From DATJZH01 sp035499215 (GTDB taxonomy: Bacteria; Actinomycetota; Actinomycetes; Streptosporangiales; Streptosporangiaceae): a stretch of DNA of 17,291 bases. A program made the translations under genes and the position numbers. The stretch is taken from the NCBI GenBank assembly GCA_035499215.1, contig DATJZH010000406.1, forward strand, positions 1-17,291, in the 5' to 3' direction. Of this stretch, positions 13,168 through 17,291 are shown one piece after another; positions within the stretch are counted from its first letter, which is position 1; each line of letters opens with the position of its first letter. Below the pieces are notes generated by a model, which worked only from the letters and a program-made list of their open reading frames with translations, had not been told where the DNA came from and did no database searches.

Positions 13168-15242
13168 TGCCGTCTTCTTATCGGCAGGCGGGCAGCGATG
13201 CGGGTTCCGCACGGGCCGCGGGGCTCGATCGCCAGCTCACCTCCTAGCTCGGCGACCCGTTCCCGCATGGCAGTAATCCCGATCCCCGCTCGCCAGCCCT
13301 CGGGCATCCCCGCCCCGTCATCGCAGACACACAGCCTCAAGTCCTCGCCTGGCTGGATCCGGACCTGACAGCAGCGCGCGGCAGCATGCCGGAGCACGTT
13401 GGTAAGGGCCTCGGTCACGATCCGGTAGGCGGCCACCTCGACGGCGGCGGGCAGGCCGGCAACCCCCCGGGCGGGAAGGTGCAGGACGACCGACAGCCCG
13501 GGCGCCTGCTGTTCCAGGCGAGCTACCTCCTCCCGCAGCGCCCCTGCGAGACCGAGCTCGTCAAGTGCGGGCGGTCGCAGCCCGTAGACGATGCGGCGGA
13601 TGTCGGTGACCGCCCGCTGGGTCTCTGCCTTGAGCCTGCTGAGCAGTTCCTGCAGCTCGCGGCAGCCGGCGGACATCGCGTAGGCCGTATCCATGCCGAG
13701 CGTCAGCCCGGCTATGGTCGGCCCGAGCCCATCGTGCAGGTCGCGGCGCAGCCGGCGCCGCTCCTCCTCCCGGGCGGTGGCCAGCCCGGCCCGGGACGCG
13801 TCCAGCGCCTCGCGCAGCGCGACTGCCTGCGCCGCCGGTGCTACCTGCCTGGCGAGATTGACCAGGAGCCGTTCATCATCCTGGCTCAGCCGCTCGTCAG
13901 GTGCGCGCTGGCCGACAAGCAGCCGGCCGACGGTCTCTCGCTGGAACGTGAGGGGGAAGGCGACCACCTCGGCCGGAGCCTGCCCCCAGGCCGCGGTGGG
14001 GGCCCAGCCATCGCCGATACGAAGCTGCACGGCGGCGTAGGGCAGCCGCAGGCTGCCGGCCACTGCGGTGGCGACCGAGCTGAGCACCCGCTCAGTCGTC
14101 GCCTCCTCCACCCGGCGGCCGAGGCGGGCCATGGCGTCGTAGGGCTCGCCGCAGTCGCCGAAAAACAGCCGGTCGACCTGGCGCTGGAGCCGGCCACGGA
14201 CCGGCAGCAGCACGGCCGCGGCGATTACCGTTGCCAGTACCTGCAGGCTCAGGCCCGGGCCCATCCCGAAAAGCCCGCCGGCGACCGCCACCACAGCCAG
14301 GTACAGTCCCGCCACGGCGGCGCTGAGCGAGCCGTAAACGACCGCCCGGCTGAGCAGGACATCGATCTCATACAGCCGGTAACGCAGCACGGCCAGCCCG
14401 ATCGCCACCGCCATCAGCGAGCCCGCCACTGCCCCCAGGACCAGGCCCAGCGCAAGCGCATCGGGGAAGACCTGAGTAACCACCGCGACGGCAACCGTGA
14501 GCGGCACCGTCGCGAGAAACCACTTGAGCTGCTGGCGCACCATATGTCCGGCCCGACGCCACCGCAGCGCAACACTGGCGACCGCGGCCGTGGCAGCGGC
14601 CAGACCGCACACGTTGGCCAGATCGAGGATCACCCCGAACAGCGGCCCGTGAATTCCATACGGGTTCGGCAAGTCGCGGTACCAGCCGCCCATGCTCTGC
14701 GGAACGAAGGCATTTCCCGCCACCGAGAGCGGGACGAAGGCGACCGCCGCCCACAGGGCTGGCCGCCACCGCCGCGACAGCAAGCGACCGTCGGGAAAGA
14801 CCAAGGGCAATATGAGAACTCCGAGGCCGAGCGCCGGCGCGTAATCCCACGACGTCATCCACATCATGGGTTTGCCAAACGGCAGCAGATCCGGGAAGCG
14901 GGCAACGGCTGCGTGCGCGTACGCGAAGGCGCCGTTGGAGACCGCCTCAGCCAGCGCGAGCGCGCACAGCAGCGTCCCCATCGGATGACCGGGCCGGCGA
15001 ACGGCCACCAGGCCGCCCATCATTGCCGCACCCAGCGCCCCCGGGACCAGCGACGTGATGAAGACCTCGCCGTCGGCGACCGTCAGCACGACTGTGGCCA
15101 CGGTGAGCGCGGCCGCCGCTGAGGCCAGGCCCACCGATAAGCCAACCGGAACTGGCCATCCGCCTAATCGCGACCCCCGGCCCGATGACCTGCGGTCGGC
15201 CAGCACTTGTCCCGCTGTCACGCGGCCATTGTCCCGGTACAT
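13164..15242 (-). CDS. Membrane sensor histidine kinase, NarL/HisKA_3 class
   Basis: The 692-residue protein starts with a hydrophobic sensor region (about 30-350, roughly eight to ten membrane helices, including 'RYRLYEIDVLLSRAVVYG' at 287-304, a hallmark of an actinobacterial kinase family). A GAF-like linker follows (about 370-475). The dimerisation/phosphotransfer helix has His503 in 'RRRLRRDLHDGLGP'. The ATPase domain has N-box 'EALTNVLRHA' (Asn614), G1 'DDGAGMP' (Asp641) and G2 'GIGITAMRERV'. It would autophosphorylate His503 and pass phosphate to Asp57 of the regulator encoded just upstream. I prefer ATG 15242; a TTG at 15263, adjoining the regulator stop, is the alternative, and neither has a strong ribosome binding site. 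The 3' end is duplicated, in broken form, upstream of the regulator. The signal sensed is unknown. Confidence 0.92.
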   Translation of the reverse strand: MYRDNGRVTAGQVLADRRSSGRGSRLGGWPVPVGLSVGLASAAAALTVATVVLTVADGEVFITSLVPGALGAAMMGGLVAVRRPGHPMGTLLCALALAEAVSNGAFAYAHAAVARFPDLLPFGKPMMWMTSWDYAPALGLGVLILPLVFPDGRLLSRRWRPALWAAVAFVPLSVAGNAFVPQSMGGWYRDLPNPYGIHGPLFGVILDLANVCGLAAATAAVASVALRWRRAGHMVRQQLKWFLATVPLTVAVAVVTQVFPDALALGLVLGAVAGSLMAVAIGLAVLRYRLYEIDVLLSRAVVYGSLSAAVAGLYLAVVAVAGGLFGMGPGLSLQVLATVIAAAVLLPVRGRLQRQVDRLFFGDCGEPYDAMARLGRRVEEATTERVLSSVATAVAGSLRLPYAAVQLRIGDGWAPTAAWGQAPAEVVAFPLTFQRETVGRLLVGQRAPDERLSQDDERLLVNLARQVAPAAQAVALREALDASRAGLATAREEERRRLRRDLHDGLGPTIAGLTLGMDTAYAMSAGCRELQELLSRLKAETQRAVTDIRRIVYGLRPPALDELGLAGALREEVARLEQQAPGLSVVLHLPARGVAGLPAAVEVAAYRIVTEALTNVLRHAAARCCQVRIQPGEDLRLCVCDDGAGMPEGWRAGIGITAMRERVAELGGELAIEPRGPCGTRIAARLPIRRRQ

Positions 15243-15263
15243 CCTGTGGTTACGGGCAATCAA

Positions 15264-15923
15264 TCAGGCGGCCGCCTGCTGGCCCAGGCCCGCTTCCCGT
15301 GCCAGCACGATTGCCTGAGCACGATCGGCGACCTGAAGTTTCATCAAGATATTTGAGACGTTGTTGCGGATTGTCTTCTGGCTTAGATACAGCCGGGCGG
15401 CGATGGCCGTATTTGACTGGCCCCGGGCGACCAGCTCGAGCACTTCGCGTTCCCGGTCGGTCAATTGCGGGAATACCGCTGGCGGCGCTGAAGGCCTGAG
15501 GGCAGAGTAGGCCAGCACGCGGGCGGCAAGCTCGGCGCCGAAGATTGCCTCCCCGGCAGCAGCCGCACGCACGGCACGGCGGATCTGCTCCTGATCGGCG
15601 CCCTTGAGCAGGTAGCCGCGAGCCCCGGCGCGCAGCGCCGCGAAAACTGAGTCGTCGTCCTCGAACATGGTCAGCACAACCACGGCGATCTGCGGGCTCT
15701 CGGCCACGATGCGGCGGGTCGCCTCGATGCCGTTCAGCTCCGGCATATTCAGGTCCATCACCACAACGTCCGGCTTGGCCTGGCCGGCCATCTCGACGGC
15801 CTCAGTGCCGGTCGCGGCTGCACCGGCCAGCTCGGTATCTTGCGCCGCGCGCAGCAGGCAGGCCAGGCCGTCGCGGAACACCGGGTGATCATCTGCGATG
15901 AGCACCCGGATGGGCTCACTCAC
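15264..15923 (-). CDS. LuxR/NarL-type response regulator
   Basis: The 219-residue protein has a receiver domain (1-120) with Asp11 and Asp12 in 'IADDHPVFRDGL', phosphoacceptor Asp57 in 'VVVMDLNMPELNG', Thr85 and Lys107. A LuxR-type helix-turn-helix (about 152-215) follows, with 'LTDREREVLELVARGQSNTAIAARLYLSQKTIRNNVSNILMKL'. Phosphorylation should promote dimerisation and DNA binding. The start is GTG 15923 with AAGGAGG five bases upstream. The frame is open back to 16142, but that part is a kinase remnant, not regulator sequence. It is the first gene of a two-gene operon with the kinase, the less common order. Linkage to the nearby metabolic cluster suggests, but does not show, that it controls that cluster. 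Confidence 0.94.
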   Translation of the reverse strand: MSEPIRVLIADDHPVFRDGLACLLRAAQDTELAGAAATGTEAVEMAGQAKPDVVVMDLNMPELNGIEATRRIVAESPQIAVVVLTMFEDDDSVFAALRAGARGYLLKGADQEQIRRAVRAAAAGEAIFGAELAARVLAYSALRPSAPPAVFPQLTDREREVLELVARGQSNTAIAARLYLSQKTIRNNVSNILMKLQVADRAQAIVLAREAGLGQQAAA

Positions 15924-16165
15924 TGCATCCTCCTTATCGGCAGGCGGCCCGCGGGGCGCCGCGCGCCTGCAGGGCTCGATCGCCAGCTCATCCCGACGCG
16001 CGCTGGCACATGGCAGTGATTTCGGCCCCGGTCGCCAGCCCCTCCGGCAATGCCCCGGCCCGTCGTCGCAGACCTGCAGCCTTAAGTCCCGGCCTGGCTG
16101 GATCCGGACCTGGCAGCAGCGCGCGGCCGGCATGCCGCGCAATCAGGCCGACGTCGCAGGGCCAC
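15850..16165 (-). repeat. Duplicated block, copy B (decayed kinase 3' end plus intact regulator start)
   Basis: Matches 13075-13400 in direct orientation at about 2.77 kb distance. Here the regulator part is intact and the kinase part is broken, the mirror image of copy A. Confidence 0.8.
15935..16165 (-). pseudogene. Frameshifted remnant of a histidine kinase C-terminus
   Basis: Read on the minus strand this matches the last 70-80 codons of the intact kinase, but in changing frames. 'RCCQVRIQPGRDLRLQVCDDGPG' is in one frame (kinase: 'RCCQVRIQPGEDLRLCVCDDGAG'). 'LPEGLATGAEITAMCQR' is in a second (kinase: 'MPEGWRAGIGITAMRER'). 'DELAIEP' and a final 'P-A-D-K' echo of 'LPIRR' are again in the first. 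At least two indels are therefore needed. A short open frame with a strong ribosome binding site (GGAGGGGG before ATG 16182) runs into it and stops at 15988, giving a 64-residue product that is probably meaningless but may carry ribosomes toward the regulator. Nothing of the kinase is recognisable upstream of about 16165. Confidence 0.8.
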
Positions 16166-16182
16166 TGAAGCCATGTCGCCAT

Positions 16183-16834
16183 GGTGTCCCCCTCCGTAGC
16201 TTTCCGTTTATTCAGAGCAGTTCACTGCAGGCCTGATACGAGCCGGCTGGCCGCTGGGGAGCGTTCAACTCGCGGGACTGGTGTAGGGGGTAGCTGGTCC
16301 GCCACGGGAGCGCGACCGCCGGGGATGAGGATCTGGCTGGCGGCTCACCCCAGCCACCCGCATTTGGTATGGGCAGAGCACGCCGCGCTGCCGGGCAACC
16401 GACAGGGTCACCGGGCCCCCTGCAGGAAAGCTGAAATAAACGCTGGCATTAAATCCGGCGTGATCATCGCGAGGACGGCTCGGCCGGATGCCAGGATTCC
16501 CGGAGGCCGCTGCGGGGCTGCCACGCCCCTCCGGGCCGCGCAGGTCAGCGCCCGAAGCGTGCGGCGGCTCGTACCAGGTGATAAGGCAGCCCGGCGCCTC
16601 GCAGCGGACGCGCGTGTGACCGGGTCCGCCGGCGCACGGGCACGGGGGTCCAGCCGGCCGTTACCCGGCCAGGGGGCCCCACGGATGCGCAGCCCAGCAC
16701 TCGGCCGGCCACGTCCACCACGCCGGACGGCGGCCGTCAGCCATGCAAGCCATTAGAACACGCAGACGATAAACGCCAACTAACGGGGGCGGCAAGGTTC
16801 CGGCATTCGGCGTGCTCGCCGCGGGGCCGTTCTC
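16183..16834. other. Intergenic region without a convincing gene
   Basis: About 650 bases between the kinase remnant and the tandem repeats. Open frames on both strands are Arg/Pro/Ala-rich and lack ribosome binding sites. The stretch near 16430-16465 (GAAAGCTGAAATAAACGC and onward) is unusually AT-rich for this DNA and may contain a promoter. The promoter of the minus-strand regulator-kinase operon must lie here or just left of it, since the remnant has lost the original upstream gene. Confidence 0.5.
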
Positions 16835-16873
16835 GTTACGTCGTTTAGTTACGTCGTTTAGTTGCGTAATAAA
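16835..16873 (+). repeat. 13-bp tandem repeats
   Basis: GTTACGTCGTTTA occurs twice head to tail (16835-16847 and 16848-16860) and a third, diverged unit GTTGCGTAATAAA follows (16861-16873). They sit in an AT-rich island about 75 bases upstream of the gene at 16947. Short tandem units beside a plasmid-type gene resemble iterons or repressor-binding arrays. Confidence 0.65.
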
Positions 16874-16908
16874 GTTTCGGCTTGAGTACGAAAACGAAAC
16901 CCTATAAA
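16874..16908 (+). promoter_or_regulatory. Promoter/operator of the gene at 16947
   Basis: GTTTCG (16874-16879) and CGAAAC (16895-16900) are a 6-bp inverted repeat separated by 15 bases. TTGAGT (16882-16887) and TATAAA (16903-16908) resemble -35 and -10 elements, but with a short 15-base spacer. The repeat overlaps this promoter, so a protein bound there would block it. The region is much richer in A/T than the rest of the window. Confidence 0.5.
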
Positions 16909-16946
16909 CTTGCGGGACGGCCCAGCGAAACGCTCCGGAGGACGCG

Positions 16947-17291
16947 ATGACCGAGCAGACCAGCACGGCGACCTGCAAGTACCCCGGCTGCGAGGCGCCG
17001 CCTGAGCGGACGGCAGGACCGGGCCGGCCCGCGGAATACTGCGCCGACAACGGGCACAACAAGGTGTCCGCGTGGCGGGAGCGGCGGCGGCTGGGTGACG
17101 CCGGGCGCGGCGTGACGCCAGCGGAGGCCGAGGCGGAGCAGCCCGTCACGATGGCGCGGATCAGCGGCGCCGAGATGCTGCGGCAGATGCGCGACCTGGC
17201 GGGCACGCTCGCCGGGGTTGCCGACCGGCTGACCGGCACGGTGGCTGCTCTGGGGGACCCGACCGCCGCCGAGGCCGAGGTCGAGGCCATG
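16947..17291 (+). CDS. Start of a plasmid/integrative-element-type protein with N-terminal zinc-binding motif (partial)
   Basis: The first 115 codons are present and the gene runs off the window edge. The N-terminus 'CKYPGCEAPPERTAGPGRPAEYC....H' has Cys10, Cys15, Cys32 and His37, a likely small zinc-binding fold, followed by the basic 'NKVSAWRERRRL' (38-49). From about 65 the protein becomes helical and heptad-like ('GAEMLRQMRDLAGTLAGVADRLTGTVAAL...AAEAEVEAM'), the start of a probable long coiled coil. This combination is one I associate with proteins on actinomycete plasmids and integrative elements, loosely KfrA-like; the exact role is unknown. GGAGGA ends four bases before ATG 16947, so the start is well supported. 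It supports a mobile-element origin for the right end of the window. Confidence 0.78.
   Translation, partial: MTEQTSTATCKYPGCEAPPERTAGPGRPAEYCADNGHNKVSAWRERRRLGDAGRGVTPAEAEAEQPVTMARISGAEMLRQMRDLAGTLAGVADRLTGTVAALGDPTAAEAEVEAM

Larger units (their letters stand above)
13075..13400 (-). repeat. Duplicated block, copy A (kinase 3' end plus regulator start)
   Basis: This block matches 15850-16165 in the same orientation. Shared stretches include CTTATCGGCAGGCGG, GGGGCTCGATCGCCAGCTCA (GGGCTCGATCGCCAGCTCA in copy B), ATGGCAGT and CTGGCTGGATCCGGACCTG. The kinase part is intact in this copy and the regulator part is decayed. Confidence 0.8.

Noticed and set aside
13386..15122. Long plus-strand open frame (578 codons) opposite the kinase gene
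   Set aside because: It is the antisense shadow of the kinase; composition is Arg/Gln/Pro/His-rich with no motif, while the minus strand has all kinase motifs.
15924..16142. Upstream extension of the response regulator by 73 residues
   Set aside because: The extension is frameshifted kinase remnant; GTG 15923 has an ideal AAGGAGG site and begins the receiver domain at the usual place.
16661..17290. Minus-strand open frame of 209 codons at the right edge
   Set aside because: The plus strand there has a good ribosome binding site and a CxxxxC...CxxxxH protein; the minus frame is low-complexity Ser/Arg/Ala.
1..17291. CRISPR arrays, tRNA or rRNA genes, insertion-sequence transposases
   Set aside because: No regularly spaced repeats of CRISPR type, no tRNA-like cloverleaf and no transposase or integrase motif was seen in any frame.

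Overview
The window is about 70% G+C. Its genes show strong G/C third-position bias and GTG or TTG starts, purine-rich ribosome binding sites and one probable leaderless mRNA. Together with the protein families, this points to a filamentous actinomycete (Streptomyces, Frankia or Streptosporangiales-like). The genus cannot be fixed from the sequence alone.

Left third (1-6100), a plasmid-type maintenance module. A winged-helix replicon-type protein (669-1892) is followed by a large repeat (1911-2140), a strong hairpin (2188-2232) and a one-TM protein of unknown function (2634-3548). A second copy of the repeat (3608-3845) comes next. Then, on the minus strand, come a ribbon-helix-helix ParB-like protein (3858-4424) and a ParA ATPase (4417-5250), overlapping by 8 bases with parA first. 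The palindromic site TTCCGATGGCGGAA occurs once in each repeat, and once in the opposite orientation upstream of parA. These are the best candidates for a centromere or operator of the partition system. About 850 bases of GC-rich DNA without a convincing gene separate parA from the next module.

Middle (6100-12670), an oxidative metabolism cassette. A CGNR zinc-finger regulator (plus strand) converges on a five-gene minus-strand cluster, with a 13-bp perfect-stem terminator between them. In transcription order the cluster is: acyl-CoA-dehydrogenase-fold flavin monooxygenase, medium-chain dehydrogenase, flavin reductase, GMC oxidoreductase and MFS transporter. Monooxygenase and reductase look like the two halves of a two-component flavin-dependent oxygenase. 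The two dehydrogenase/oxidase genes could oxidise the hydroxylated product, and the MFS protein could move substrate or product. The MFS gene has its own double palindromic operator, so it may be controlled separately. The substrate is unknown.

Right third (12690-16200), a NarL-type two-component system (response regulator first, then a multi-TM sensor kinase). It is bracketed by decayed pieces of a second copy. Upstream of the regulator lies a frameshifted remnant of a kinase C-terminus, and immediately after the intact kinase lies the degenerate start of a second regulator. This is the footprint of a tandem kinase-regulator duplication that lost its outer parts.

Right edge (16200-17291). 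A non-coding stretch leads to 13-bp tandem repeats, an inverted repeat and the start of a gene that runs off the window. Its product has a CxxxxC...CxxxxH N-terminus of a type I associate with actinomycete plasmids and integrative elements. Plasmid-type genes at both ends make it plausible that the whole window is a plasmid or integrated mobile element carrying the metabolic and sensory genes as cargo.
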